64,000 nt of DNA from positions 126,751,309-126,815,308 of the forward strand of contig OX638368.1 of assembly GCA_951812925.1 (NCBI GenBank). Reading direction: 5' to 3'. Shown here piece after piece: positions 53,165 through 64,000 of this stretch. The position numbers and the translations under genes were made by a program. Positions within the stretch are counted from its first letter, which is position 1, and the number at the start of each line of letters is the position of its first letter. This stretch comes from Calliopum simillimum. Taxonomy: Eukaryota; Arthropoda; Insecta; Diptera; Lauxaniidae. A model generated the notes under the pieces. That model saw nothing but the letters and a program-made list of their open reading frames with translations, made no database searches and was not told where the DNA came from.

Positions 53165-53580
53165 ATATTTATATATATAAAAATGAAATGGTGTCCGTAT
53201 GTACAATAGCTTATGAACGCGGAAACTACACGACCGATTTACATAATTTTTTTTTTTTAATTGTTTGTTGTGGTCTGTAGAAGGTTCTTTAGGGGATGGA
53301 ATGCCACTGAGAGGAACGGGGGTTGCACCCCCCATACTAAAAAAATACAAAAAATGCTATATCTCTACAGTTATACAAGCTATGATTATGAAAGTTGGTA
53401 AACTAATGCATAATGTATGTACCATTTACCATGCAAAATTTAAGGGGGTTGGAACTAGGGGACGTTGCACCCCTCATATGAAAAACACACAAAATGCTAT
53501 ATCAGTGGATGTTTATTGCGTCTACTATTCAGCATACAAAGCTTAAGAGGGATTAAATGAAAGGGATTTGCACCCCCCGT
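53165..53580 (+). repeat. Helitron-like fragment with GCACCCCCC direct repeats
   Basis: TATATATATAAAAATGAAAT followed by GAACGCGGAAACTACACGAC resembles the 5' region of many insect Helitrons. Three direct copies of TTGCACCCC-C-ATA(C/T) at about 53324, 53474 and 53559, two of them followed by AATGCTATATC, form an internal repeat. I did not find a 3' CTRR end, so the assignment is tentative. Confidence 0.4.
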
Positions 53581-53682
53581 ACAGAAAAAATATTTTTAAA
53601 TTAAATTAAATTAAATTAAATATTAAATTTTTTTATTTTCTCAGTCATTTGTGGGTTCATTCACTAAATATAAGTAGAATAG

Positions 53683-53795
53683 AACTGTCATTTGTCATAT
53701 GATCTTGTTCTGCAAAGGCTTGAAATTTTTACAATCAAATATTGTTATTGGTAAGAATAGTAAAATTTTAATTTTTTAGTTTTTCGGTCCGGAAA
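53683..53795 (+). repeat. Dispersed repeat R2, copy 1
   Basis: Shares ordered blocks GTCATTT-TCAT, CTTGTTCTGC, GGCT-GAAATTTTT and TTTTCGGTCCGG with 58046-58155, which lies inside a hAT-like element. This copy is probably a fragment of the same element family. Confidence 0.5.
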
Positions 53796-53879
53796 TAGCA
53801 AAATGAAATGAAAAACTGTAAACGTAAAACAATGTTTAGGCTGGACCCGGGTAGGGGCTTAGAAACATAGACCACTACT

Positions 53880-53995
53880 GATCCTGACAGCATCCACTTT
53901 CTTGTTACTTGTAGTCAGACTTATGAGAATCTCAGATCAGTTTTCAGAACTCATATTTTGCAAACTCGAGTCGTCTAGCGCTCACTCTATAAGAA
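53880..53995 (+). repeat. Dispersed repeat R1, copy 3
   Basis: Blocks CACTTTCTTGT, TATGAGAATCT, CAGTTTTCAG-ACTCATATTTTGCA and CGTCTAGC are shared with 380-525 and 45235-45350. Probably the end of an unrecognised retroelement; the coding content is unclear. Confidence 0.45.
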
Positions 53996-54064
53996 AATTC
54001 AGAAAAAATTAGAGATAAAGTTAAGAAGTACCCGATTAATTTTTAAAAAAAATATAGCAACTCC

Positions 54065-54750
54065 TTTCCCATTTAATAGGGTAAGGGAGGGAAATATGGA
54101 CTACGTGGGTAATATGAACCTCACGGTTATTTCCCACTGCATACATAAGATTTACCGTTATTCATGTTCAAACTTAACGCTTATTCTTAAAGTTTATAAT
54201 AGGGCGATTTTAGCGTTCGGTGAAGTCGCATGTTTCTGTAAAATTGATTTTTCTAAAAACAAGATCAGTGATAATTTTTTTCTAGTGAGTATATTTCATT
54301 ATTTCACTTTAAAGACATCGCGTTTTTAAATAAATGGTTAATTATATAAAGTCAGTGAATACTATTTATAATTCATTACCACAAATAAGTTCATTAACCA
54401 AAAGAGTTTTTGATAAAAAACCATTTATTTCACCAACACGTGCTGTGGGTAATATGGACCACCACAGAAAAAAGCCTCAAAAACAAATGTATTTATCATC
54501 TTTTTTAGATGGGGAATCTAGTTGCAGTTATCATGACGAGTCTGATGGTCATTATATATAATTCGTTAACTACAAAGGAAAAAAATGATAAAAAATGCAT
54601 ATAATGTAATACCCTTTACTCAGAAGATCGACGTGGCGAATTTTGGGTTGAATGTGTAACCTCACGTTCTTGGAGTCATGAAAAATGTGCCGAATGTGGA
54701 AGTGACATTTTTATATGCAACTTCTGTACCAAATGGACTATATGGTCCAT
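54065..54750 (+). pseudogene. Pogo-like transposon remnant with C-terminal zinc-binding motif
   Basis: From 54596 the + strand reads C-I-stop-C, then YSEDRRGEFWVECVTSRSWS, HEKCAECGSDIFICNFC. The C-x2-C ... W-x2-C ... H-x2-C ... C-x2-C pattern is the PHD-like tail found on insect pogo/Tigger-type DDE transposases. A frame from 54334 (QISSLTKRVFDKKP) may be the preceding linker. GGTCCATATTACAC at 54744-54757 and GTGGGTAATATG-ACC strings at 54104 and 54446 may be terminal or subterminal repeats. The catalytic core is not recognisable. Confidence 0.5.
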
Positions 54751-54757
54751 ATTACAC

Positions 54758-57040
54758 TAAACTTTTTTTTATCTTCAGTTTATTTTCAGTTTTTTAATTT
54801 TTTTTTCTTTATCCTGATGAGACATTTATCTAAAAGTGAATCAGAATAAAGGTAAATTGTTTCCTTTACTGAATGACATAAAATTAATTGTTTGGTTTTA
54901 TGTATTTTGGGTTTTATTGCAAAAATCAGAGAATATGAAAAAATGGATTTATTCGCATTGTCTTCTAGGTTACTCATATCTGAATATGGTTAGGTAGAAA
55001 GAAAATTGGATATCCGTACAATTCAATCCCGTGAGCTACCAGCGCCTCAAGTGGATTCAACTTTAAATGATCTACACAATAAGCCTGAATGAGAGTTATG
55101 AATTTAATTTGACTTAGCACAACCTTCTCAAGTAAAAATCTTAATACATAAATATTTCACTGTTTATTCCACTTGTTTTGTGTAAAATTTTCGAAATTTT
55201 AAAATATCTGTGAATTTTTTTGTTTTGCTATTAAAATGTGTAGATACATTTATCAATATTTTCAAGGCAAGCTTTTGATATTTCTAAATAATATTTCCTT
55301 TTGTTAATAAAGTATGTCTATTAGCACTATCTGCACTTTAAGAGTTGCTAAAATATTAAATTCAACAGATATCTTATTAGTCATCTGCATACCTACTAAT
55401 GTGTTATTTTTATCAAAACAAAAACAGACGGCAGATTTAATAAGAAAATTAAACCAAAAACTTAGTAACTCAGTCATGATTTTAATGTATTTTTTCAACG
55501 TATTGCAATTTTGCTGAAAATTTATGCAAACGTTTTTATATAATTCATATCAAGAGAGTTTTTTTAAAAGTTTGTGGAATTAAAATTGCAAAAAAAAATC
55601 ATAAAAATTGTTCGATTGCGGAATTTTCTTTTGGTATATATAATTATCACATTAATGATGGAAAACCATCTGAAAGCGTTTCAACAACTGCATGCTGAAA
55701 GTTCAATATCCGAATATTGAGACTTTTAAGGCTTTAATCGCTTTTGACGTATCCATTTAAACTAATGACTATAAGTACTCGAGCAAAAAACCCACAGGTA
55801 ATTTATCTCACAATCATGGTACGCTTTTGAAAATCATACTCATGCCAAACTTTTCTTTCAGTAAGTCGATTGCTGAGCTATCAATATGGTATACGGCGCT
55901 ATCTTGTTGGAACTGCATAAGTATGTTAAACCTATGGATATGTAAAAACTATCACATCAAATTTCAACCCATTTTCATTCTGAATAGCACCCTCGAGCGG
56001 GCAAAAGCTTAGCCTTTAAAAATTGTTTGTAAGAATATCTACAAAAAAAAAGATTTCCTACATTTATTGGGGTCTAAAGTCTCCATGAGTTTCTTTCGTC
56101 TAAATGAAAAAATTTCAATTTATTCCGGAACATACAGAAGGTAAACATTTCACTGTAAAGCAATGAGAAAAAAAAAATGAAATTGTAGAAAATTTAATCC
56201 TTTCAATAATTACGACCGTTTTTTTAAAATGTTCAAAAAATACTGATTTCTTTTGCACACACTTTCATTCAAGCGTTGGGCTGGCCATCTTTTCGGGAGC
56301 TTTGATCCAAACCAAGTATGCAGCCTTTGCTTTAAGAAACTCCTCGAAGATGATTGCTGTTGCATTAATTTTTCTTTTGAAATTTTTGAAAAACACAACA
56401 AACAAATAATAACAAAATTTTGAGATATCCTACTTCAAATGTTCAAAAACACGTTTTTTTGAGGTTTTTTTTACGAACGTTCCCTGCGATCCCATATAAA
56501 ATGCACACAATTGTTTCGTTTTCTTCTATTATATTTACTAAAATCATTTAGAACTATTCTTCTTCTTTAAAATGAGCAGTTCAATGATCTTCTGTGATTT
56601 TTCCTTAAAAAGTTGTGCACATTTTAAATTAACATCGTAAAAGATATGGCAATTTAGCAATAGCTAAAGAGAATCTACATATATGTCGTTCATTTTATTA
56701 GTGGTGCAAGTCCATTAAAGGGTAAAAGTAATTTCATACACATTATTTGCATAATAAACGGTTATTTGACAAATATGTTTTTATGGACCTACAACATCAA
56801 GTAAACTTTCCGCGAAAATAAAGCCCAATTTTATTAGTTTCTAACAAAATGCCAGCCAATTCCTATTATGACGTTACTTTTACCTTTAAATGGAGTTGCA
56901 CCACTATTAAAATAAACGACATTTATGACTTTTAACTTCCATGATGTCATTTTAAAATGGTCACAAGTTTTTAAAGAAAGATCATACAGAAAATATTACT
57001 AAATAAGCTTACTGTTCCATGTTTTTAAGTAAAATCAACA
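54758..57040. other. Unassigned AT-rich DNA
   Basis: No gene supported. Several short open frames have no recognisable protein features. Confidence 0.35.
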
Positions 57041-57044
57041 ACAT

Positions 57045-57492
57045 TACAAAAACAAGGCAAAATGCATAGAAAGAAATAAAAAAAATTATCGGAAGACTGA
57101 TTTTCGTTACGTTTCATCCATAACCATATGGAATCATCAGACGAATTTGCCCACAACCGAAGAACTTGACAAGAACGCTTTATATAGTTCTTTGTAAATT
57201 AGATTATTAGAATCATAGCAAAAAAATAAATTCAGCACATGCAAAAGATCTATTTTTATTTTTTGCTATGCATCGCCCTGCTGTTTGTAAGTCGTTTACT
57301 TTGCTTATATTTTTTGTGATTCTCATCTAATCTATGCAAAGGACTAAATAAAGGGTGCTTGTCAAGTTCTTCAGATGTGGGCAAATTCGTCTGATGATTC
57401 CATATGGTTATGGATGAAACATAACGAAAACCAGCCTTCCGATAAATTTTTTATTGTAGTTTTTTCTGTGCATTTTGCCTTGTTTTTGTAAA
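57045..57492. mobile_element. Palindromic MITE, family P copy 2
   Basis: Arms of about 220 bp pair around a centre near 57268. Outer match ATTACAAAAACAAGGCAAAA (57044) with its complement (ends about 57493); inner match TTTTCGTTACGTTTCATCC with GGATGAAACATAACGAAAA, and AATCATCAGACGAATTTGCC with its complement. The end motif is shared with 40066-40445. Confidence 0.75.
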
Positions 57493-57521
57493 TGACAATT
57501 GACACGTGCTTTGATGATAGC

Positions 57522-58586
57522 TAGTGTCCGACCGAAGGTCACTTTTCGGCCGAAGCCAAAGCCGAAGCCCATTAATCGGTTTTTTATAATCCTTGGCCGT
57601 AGCCGAAGGTTCATTTATTTTATATTTTCATACCCTACCCTCAGGGTATATTCAATTTGTAGCATTATAGGCATTATCAGGTCAAATATAACACACTTAG
57701 CGCCGATTTTGCATTGTTCAGAGAAACCTCAACGGGAATGGATCTTGAGATGTGGTGCCTTTGTGAGATATCAGGTGCAAAAGGTTTTTGCAAAATGTTT
57801 TCCCTTATTTGATCTACGATTTTTTAGCTCAGAAAATTTGCATAAGTTATTTTCGTACAAATTATTTTCTATTTAAAGGTATTTTCTTGACGTTTAGCAC
57901 CCGATTTCTCAGGAAGGCTTAACTTCTCAAGGTTTGACTAGAACAAAAGATCATACTTACTATCGGAAGACCAAAAAACTGATTTACTCGACCTTTTGTA
58001 TCCGATATCGCACGAAGGCACCACCTCTCTTAAATAAAGCGGTCATTTATCATCCGACTTTGTTCTGCTAGGGCTCGAAATTTTTGTAATGAAATATGTT
58101 ACTGACAAAAAATAATAAACTATGAACTCTTTAACTTTTCGGTCCGGAAAAATTCTTTGTATGTTATTGAGAGATATCCTTATTTTAATGGCTTATAACT
58201 CGGAAAGTAGGAATAGAATTAAAAATGTAGAGCGTTAAGGGTGATCTTACCTATCCAAATGCAAAAACAAAATTAAATTTTGCCATTTACTGTTTTTGTT
58301 ACATAGCCCAAAGTATATCGAAAGACAATGATTTTTGCACTTTTGAGCAATGATAACTCAGGATTCTGACATTATTGAAAAAAAAAAAAAGTCCGATTCG
58401 TAATTAAAAAGTCCCAATTCACTATAAACGGCCATCATTTTGTTTAAAAGTTTTTTTTTTAATCAACAAGTTGCTTTATGCTTGAAGTTACAAACATTCG
58501 GCTTCGGCCAAACATTCAGCTTATTTTTGGCCGAAGGCGTTTTTTTGGCCGAAGGCGGCCGAAGCCGATTAATCGGTTGGACTCTA
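57522..58586. mobile_element. hAT-like non-autonomous element with 8-bp target duplication
   Basis: Terminal repeats TAGTGTCCGACCGA (57522) and complement TAGAGTCCAACCGA (ends 58586), flanked by identical ATGATAGC at 57514-57521 and 58587-58594. Subterminal zones are full of GGCCGAAG and TTAATCGG in both orientations (57545-57612, 58500-58575). An 8-bp duplication with TAG-start repeats and clustered subterminal motifs fits hAT. The 1065-bp interior has no transposase. Confidence 0.85.
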
Positions 58587-58594
58587 ATGATAGC

Positions 58595-61130
58595 TAATAA
58601 AGTATTGAAGGCTTTCGTAAAAAGTTGTTTTTTTTTTCCAAAACTGGCTGGATTTTTCTCCATTACATATAACTAATTTTGTTTACCTCTATTTTAAGAA
58701 AATGTACGGGGAGCAAACAAAATCACAACTTCGTACATATGGGCAATCTACTATAAAAACACTAAGAAAATATTACACATTTTGCAGCACCAAAATCACT
58801 TTGATATTTTTACTTTTTTTATAATACTTAAATAAGAAATTTTTTGCATAAAAATAAAATTTCAAATTCTTACTTAATTGCATAACTGTCCGATTTAATT
58901 AAATTAAATCACACGCTTTGTTAACTGTTGACTTGGTAATTAAGTTTTGTTTAGGTCATTTTAATGACTTTAAATATCTACACAAATGTCAAAAAGTCAC
59001 AAGAACTTGTCGTACAACTGGTTTTAAAGATTTTTAAATAAAAAAAGTATATTTATTTTGTTGTTGATGAACAGTTATTTCTTGGTTTATTGTGTATAAT
59101 ATGTAAAATATTTAACTGTGTGTTGGTAGTTTTATTACGAAAATGAAGCGTTAAAATTTTGAGTTTTATAACAATAGTATAAAATGTGTTGCACTCAATA
59201 TTATATGGTAGATTAAGTCGTAAATAATACTTGATATTTAACTTAGTACTTAATTGAATGCCACAGTTAGGTTTCAAAAATTTTCAGTTATCACAATTTT
59301 TTATCATAAAACTTGAGATGGTAGTTGAAAGTAATAGACTAGTAGTCTCGAGGCTCTAGGTGGACAATTTTTGAACTGTGCGGCTTGAAATAAGCTATGA
59401 GCCACTGTAAGTATTTGATATTTTTTGTACTTTTGGATTTTGAATAATCTAAATTTCAAATGAGTCCAGTGAGATAAAAATTTCTGTTAAAAAAAATTAG
59501 ATGCTTCACTTTTTCGGTCAGAAAAACCAATTTTTTTGTAAATATCTCGCTTATGGTTTCTTTTACAGAAATGTTGGTCCATAATTTTGTAGCTCTGAAA
59601 GTTTTATATAGAAAAGTGGTAAAAGTTGTTTTTGTACGTCTTAAAGCCTAGTCGACTTTTCAAATTTGCTTAAGAACACCAAAATAAAGCGAATCCAATT
59701 AAAAAAGTGAAGGATAGTTTTTTCGAACAGAAGTCTCTTTAGAGTATAATTTTGCTGGACTAAATAGCGAAAGGGGAAAATTAAATTTTGTTTTTTTATT
59801 TCATAAAACAAAAAAATTCATGAAAGGAAATTTACGGTAGCGTATAACAAAATACCGAAAGAAACAAGTGGCCTCATTTTATTGAACAACAAGAAACTTT
59901 GCTCAAACTTAAAACAAAAGTACAAAAGCATGAAAGAATATGTATCATGAGCATAACAGCAGTGAAAACACTTAATTAACCAAAAATTACACATTGTGAA
60001 GACATTTACATAAGACTATACTTAAAATAAAAACAAAACTTATTTAAAAAATTAACATTAAACTGTAACAACAGGATATCCGTTTGCTGACTAAAAAATT
60101 TTGTTGCTTAAGTTGCGAATTTTACGCGCGGTTCCGTGTTTAATATTTAATGCTCATCAATGTAAGTTGTAGCTGCTGCTGCAACCTACTGTTTTATGTC
60201 TGTCTTTGCTGTGAAATCTTGAGAGCAGCGCTCAGTGCTTAACATCAAAAGAAATACACTAAATAAACTAGAGAAAACTGAAATTTTTATGATGAGTCAT
60301 AGTTAAATTCATAAACGGGACGGAAGTCTTGTTGTTGTTGCTGTTGTTGTTGTAGAAGATATAAATTATTTAATACAACTTTTAAGTTTTCACCTGCTAT
60401 ACATGTGCATGTTTTCAAGTTGAAAGCGAGAAAGAGATATTTCTGTATATTAATCAACTAAAACGAAAGACTTAAGCATCGAACTCGCTGTTCAAATATG
60501 TTTTATTTATTTTGTTGACATACAAGCAAATCAAGGCATAACTGCAAATGCAAAAAATTCGCTATTTCAAAATAGGTTCAAAAGCATGAACAAACTTAAA
60601 TTATAAGAAACAAAAGACTTAAGCGAGCAGCTTTGGTTTAAAATTTAATAATGTTCTAAAATTCTTGCACATAGTGTCTAAAACTTTTTATATTAAAGAA
60701 TGATTTTATTACAAAAACTCAAGTTGAAAATAACACAATTCAATTAAATACATCGAATGTTAAAAAAAAGGTTTGCAAAATTTTGCACAAAGTTCAATAA
60801 CAGCATCACAAAGTGCGCATCATGGTTTTCTCTCTACTTCCTTTCCCTTTACAGAAATATATTGCTTTTTCTTGTTTAAAAATTTCTTTCTCCATTAAAA
60901 AAAGGCATAAACATTAGTTTTCCTATGTTAAAAAAATGCTACTACACCACGTTGCTGCTGTTTATAATGAACACACTTCATTAATCTGTGTCTCCCTCTT
61001 AGTAATGTCCACTTTTTTATTTCTCTCAAATATACAAAATGCACAAAAATGCGAATGAAAAAAAAAAAAAAAACCCAACGAACTACAAAAGAAGAAATGT
61101 TAACTTTGCCAAGTTTTGGTTTTGCTGATG
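58595..61130. other. Unassigned DNA, partly unique
   Basis: No coding region. A GTTGTTGTTGCTGTTGTTGT microsatellite lies at 60332-60354. 59900-61130 lacks recognisable TE sequence and may be host regulatory or untranslated DNA belonging to the promoter-like patch that follows. Confidence 0.35.
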
Positions 61131-61205
61131 CCAACGAAGTGAAAGCGAGCGCATGCGCAGCTTAATCATCGGCTGCAAGCTGGCGTTAGCTACCATGCGC
61201 TTTAA
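61130..61205. promoter_or_regulatory. GC-rich promoter-like patch with GCGCATGCGC
   Basis: A locally GC-rich, TE-free segment contains the palindrome GCGCATGCGC at 61149-61158, the core site of the NRF-1/Erect wing family, found close to transcription starts. No adjacent coding exon is visible on either strand. Confidence 0.3.
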
Positions 61206-61629
61206 CTAAAAATTTATTTTTATTTTTCTCCATCATAAATATAATTTTTTTTTTTTTCACTTATATAGCTTGTTTTGTTTAGGAGTTATAAATATTGTAC
61301 AAATGTTGGTCGATATTGCTATTGAACTTACATATAAGAAAAAAAAAATTTACCACCTGACAACTTGCATACCGGATGTTGGAAGTTTTTTTTTTTTTTT
61401 TTTCTTTTATCGCGAAAAAAACTGAAAAAATGTTTTGTAAATATTTGTATTGAAATACTTATAAGTATATTTATATATACATCCAGCAAAAATTTTGAAG
61501 GTTTTTAGTGCAGAGCATTTAGATTAGTGCCTCCGCAGTCAGTTATGCTGAATATCTTTTATATGTTGCGTATAATTTGAATTTATAGCTAGCTTATTTC
61601 CTACCCAACATTTCCCCTATTCCATTATT

Positions 61630-61745
61630 TCTTGTTCCAGCGATCGTTTTCATCATGTCTTCGGACGCCCACATTATCTGCTACCTTGAAGATTCCACTT
61701 CAATGCTTGGCGGCGGAGAAAAGATCTTCTCGGCATTTAAGTAGT
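61630..61745 (-). pseudogene. Fragment of non-LTR ORF2 tail
   Basis: The - strand reads ALKWNLQGSR, stop, CGRPKT and KRSLEQE with frame changes, matching the ALEWNPQGSR-RGRP-TWRRSLEQE tail of RTE-class elements, as at 14795-15340 and 7570-7630. A short dead fragment. Confidence 0.5.
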
Positions 61746-62640
61746 GAGCAAAAATATGCTTCCGTAGTGATATATGTATTTTATAGGGTCAGAAGTCATG
61801 AAATTTTTGAAGATATTGTACCATACAGCTCATTTTAACTCGGTTTTACCTCGATGTCGGCAGACTTCAAATTTTTGATGTGGTCCAAATATACAGAAAA
61901 AGTTTGTTTTTTAAATCAGTTACCAAATGGTCTTCACATTGTTTCTGTATGGTATTTTTGAAAATTTTAGCTGATTACGTTAACGAGATATTGTATTTTT
62001 AAAATTTTTTTTAAAATTTTTTTCTTGAAAAAAAAAAATGAATTTTAGCGTTTTTTTAGAAAATCAGCAAACAAGAAAAATTATTTTCAACGTTAATTTT
62101 GATGAGATATCGCAAATGCCTGTAAAGAACTATATTGAATTTGTATACCTTAACTTTAATGGATGATATCTCGGTCAGTAATGATCCAAATTTGAGGTTA
62201 AGGATTTCCTTATTTGGTTATATAACCTCAAAAATCTCAAAAAACAAAACTTTTAGGTTGAAATTTCCCAAAAACCATTTGAGATATAGCAATTCTAAGG
62301 CCGGACTCAGATTAAGCATTGAAATTTACGTTGAAAATGATTTTTCTTGTTTTTGTTTGGTGACAATTTTCTAAAAAAACCCAAAAATTCATATTTTTAT
62401 TAAAAAAAATTCTATGGACCTTTTTCAATAGGAAATATTTGTACTAAAACATAATACTTTTTCTGAAATGGGACTTAATATGAACTTATAGCCTGATTCA
62501 CTACATTTCAGAAGTAGATCAGTACATGAAAATTAGCTAAAAAATATCCAAGCTATGGACAATTTTGTGAAGCAGTATCGGTCAATTGTTTAATTTAAAA
62601 TGTACAAAATATCTGTCTAAGAACAAACTAAGTAGTTGCG
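61746..62640. other. Unassigned DNA with a diverged inverted repeat
   Basis: 62069-62110 (CAAACAAGAAAAAT, TTTTCAACGT) pairs with 62322-62368 (ACGTTGAAAA, ATTTTTCTTGTTTTTGTTTG). The sequence between them has no coding support. Possibly an old MITE. Confidence 0.35.
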
Positions 62641-62935
62641 TTGAGTTTAACGTTTCATAACAGACTAATTTATTTTTGTCAAATTTCTTATGACTAGCTT
62701 AAAATGTTACATTGCTATGCGCCACTGAGAGTATTAGAATCGTATGATTTAACAGTTAGGTGAAAAGCAAAATAGAAAGAAGAATTACTCGAATGATTTT
62801 ACGGTTCTTTAAATAGTAGAAAAAACAACCAGTGGCGGTGTAAACTAAATTATTAAATAGCAAAATTTTCAAAATTAAAGAATTCAAATTCTAGTCAAAT
62901 AAACTTAGGATAAAACTTAATATTTTTCATAAACA
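62600..62935 (-). repeat. Probable 3' LTR of the BEL/Pao element
   Basis: On the - strand, right after the pol stop, a purine/G-rich GGCTGGCGG is followed by TGTTTATG at 62935, the expected polypurine tract and TG start of a 3' LTR. An AATAAA lies near 62691 on that strand. The far end is not identifiable without the 5' LTR, which is outside the window. Confidence 0.45.
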
Positions 62936-62958
62936 TAACCGCCAGCCTTGAACGGCGT

Positions 62959-64000
62959 TCAACATTCCTTTGGCAATTGATGAAGTTTAGCAACTGGCCT
63001 CTTGAAAGTTGAATTCTCAGTTTTGATAGTGACAACTCTGACGAGCCCATCGGATCCAGCATGGGTTTCGATTACACGGCCAAGTTTCCAGCAAGCGGGA
63101 GGTAGATTATCTTCACGTATCAGGACGACGTCACCAATAATTAGATTAGATTTTTCTTTCAACCATTTAGATTTTGGTTGAAGTGACAGCAAATAATCAG
63201 TTGACCAGCGAGACCAAAAATATTGAGTTAATTGTTGAACCAATCTCCATTTAGATAATAACCCAGTTTTGAGATGAGTTATGTCTGCTTCTGGCAACGA
63301 GTTCAGGGGCCTTCCAACTAAGAAATGTCCAGGCGTTATATAGGGGACGTCATCAGAATCAGCTTGGACTAAAGGCCTCGAATTTAATATAGCCTCAATT
63401 CTAGCTAGGAGAGTTGATAATTCCTCAAAGTTTAGTGTAGCTTGACCCATAGTTCTTCTTAGATGAAACTTCATAGACTTGACTGTAGACTCCCATAACC
63501 CACCGAAATGTGGCGTATTTGGTGGTATGAAGTGCCACTGAATACCCTTTGAAGATAAAAAATTCGAAATATCATTATTAGATTCAAAAGAAGTTACCAT
63601 TTTGTGAATTTCATTCAGCTTTCTGGCAGCTCCTTGAAAATTAGTTCCATTATCGCTGTGTATATGACCACACAGACCACGTCTAGCAACAAATCGATCG
63701 AGAGCGGCTAAGAAGGCATCGGTACTCAAATCGGAGACAAGTTCTAGGTGAACAGCTTTGGTCACTAAGCAGATAAAGACTGCAACATATGCTTTGACTT
63801 TCGGGGCCTTTCTGCCACTGTGCTGCTTATACAATATAGGCCCAGCATAGTCGCATCCAACTTCGTAAAATGGAAAGGCAGCGTTGACACGAAATTTGGG
63901 CAAGTCGCCCATAAGTTGCTCTTGAGCTCGTGCACTAAAGCGAGTGCAAGCTCCACACTGGCGAATTACAGTTTTAACAATTTCACGAGCACCAATTATC
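62959..64000 (-). CDS. BEL/Pao retrotransposon pol: integrase and C-terminal domain, partial
   Basis: An open frame on the - strand enters at the window edge and ends at 62959, about 347 codons. It reads a zinc-binding segment (CGACTRF, then QEQLMGDLP), an integrase core with catalytic VGCDYAGP, HSDNGTNF and GLWE (53 residues between the last two acidic residues), and a DUF5641-type C-terminal domain (VGDVVLIRED, WKLGRV). This arrangement is specific for BEL/Pao LTR retrotransposons. The visible part has no stop or frameshift, so this may be a recent copy. Protease, reverse transcriptase and RNase H would lie beyond position 64000. Confidence 0.92.
   Translation of the reverse strand, partial: IIGAREIVKTVIRQCGACTRFSARAQEQLMGDLPKFRVNAAFPFYEVGCDYAGPILYKQHSGRKAPKVKAYVAVFICLVTKAVHLELVSDLSTDAFLAALDRFVARRGLCGHIHSDNGTNFQGAARKLNEIHKMVTSFESNNDISNFLSSKGIQWHFIPPNTPHFGGLWESTVKSMKFHLRRTMGQATLNFEELSTLLARIEAILNSRPLVQADSDDVPYITPGHFLVGRPLNSLPEADITHLKTGLLSKWRLVQQLTQYFWSRWSTDYLLSLQPKSKWLKEKSNLIIGDVVLIREDNLPPACWKLGRVIETHAGSDGLVRVVTIKTENSTFKRPVAKLHQLPKEC

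Overview
The window is AT-rich nuclear DNA from an insect, most likely a higher fly. The evidence is short GT-AG introns, one host gene whose protein reads as a dipteran-type attractin, and a dense mixture of insect transposable-element remnants: RTE/Jockey-type non-LTR elements, BEL/Pao, mariner D,D41D, Helitron, hAT-like MITEs and foldback elements. The D,D41D (rosa-type) mariner copies and the long TE-filled introns would fit a tephritid fruit fly, but that species call is inference.

One host gene can be assembled with confidence: the attractin orthologue (Drosophila distracted, dsd) on the + strand. It has nine coding exons between 16443 and 37440. All junctions are GT-AG and in phase, and together they encode a 1303-residue type I membrane protein: signal peptide, EGF, CUB, EGF, six-blade kelch, PSI-type cysteine-rich repeats, laminin-EGF pair, one transmembrane helix and the conserved attractin tail. 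The C-type lectin domain of vertebrate attractin is absent. Intron 1 is 14.2 kb and is a repeat graveyard; introns 2, 3, 5, 6 and 7 are 59-130 bp; intron 4 holds a 21-bp minisatellite; intron 8 holds a 39-bp repeat array split by a Helitron.

Layout. 1-7500: mostly unassigned AT-rich sequence with two inverted-repeat MITEs. 7500-10930: a decayed RTE-type retrotransposon (-) followed by a decayed D,D41D mariner (+) that is itself interrupted by a MITE. 11780-12400: promoter-like unique DNA, possibly a first non-coding exon on the - strand. 13776-15718: a mosaic palindrome, a non-LTR tail with a tandem duplication, and a palindromic MITE just upstream of dsd. 16443-37440: dsd. 38945-41130: three inverted-repeat elements. 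42600-44490: a 142-bp tandem array split by a 1.2-kb near-perfect palindrome. 48270-50670: a SINE-like copy, a complete short Helitron and a nest of two non-LTR elements. 51960-52556: a possible non-coding first exon (+). 53160-54760: Helitron-like and pogo-like remnants. 57045-58594: a palindrome followed by a hAT-like element with a perfect 8-bp target duplication. 61130-61205: a GC-rich promoter-like patch. 62959-64000: the 3' part of a BEL/Pao pol gene (-), cut by the window edge.

I found no bacterial-type system, CRISPR array, rRNA or complete tRNA. The most informative structures are insertions whose empty sites can be reconstructed from surrounding tandem repeats, and foldback-like DNA inside dsd introns sharing a 39-bp-type repeat.
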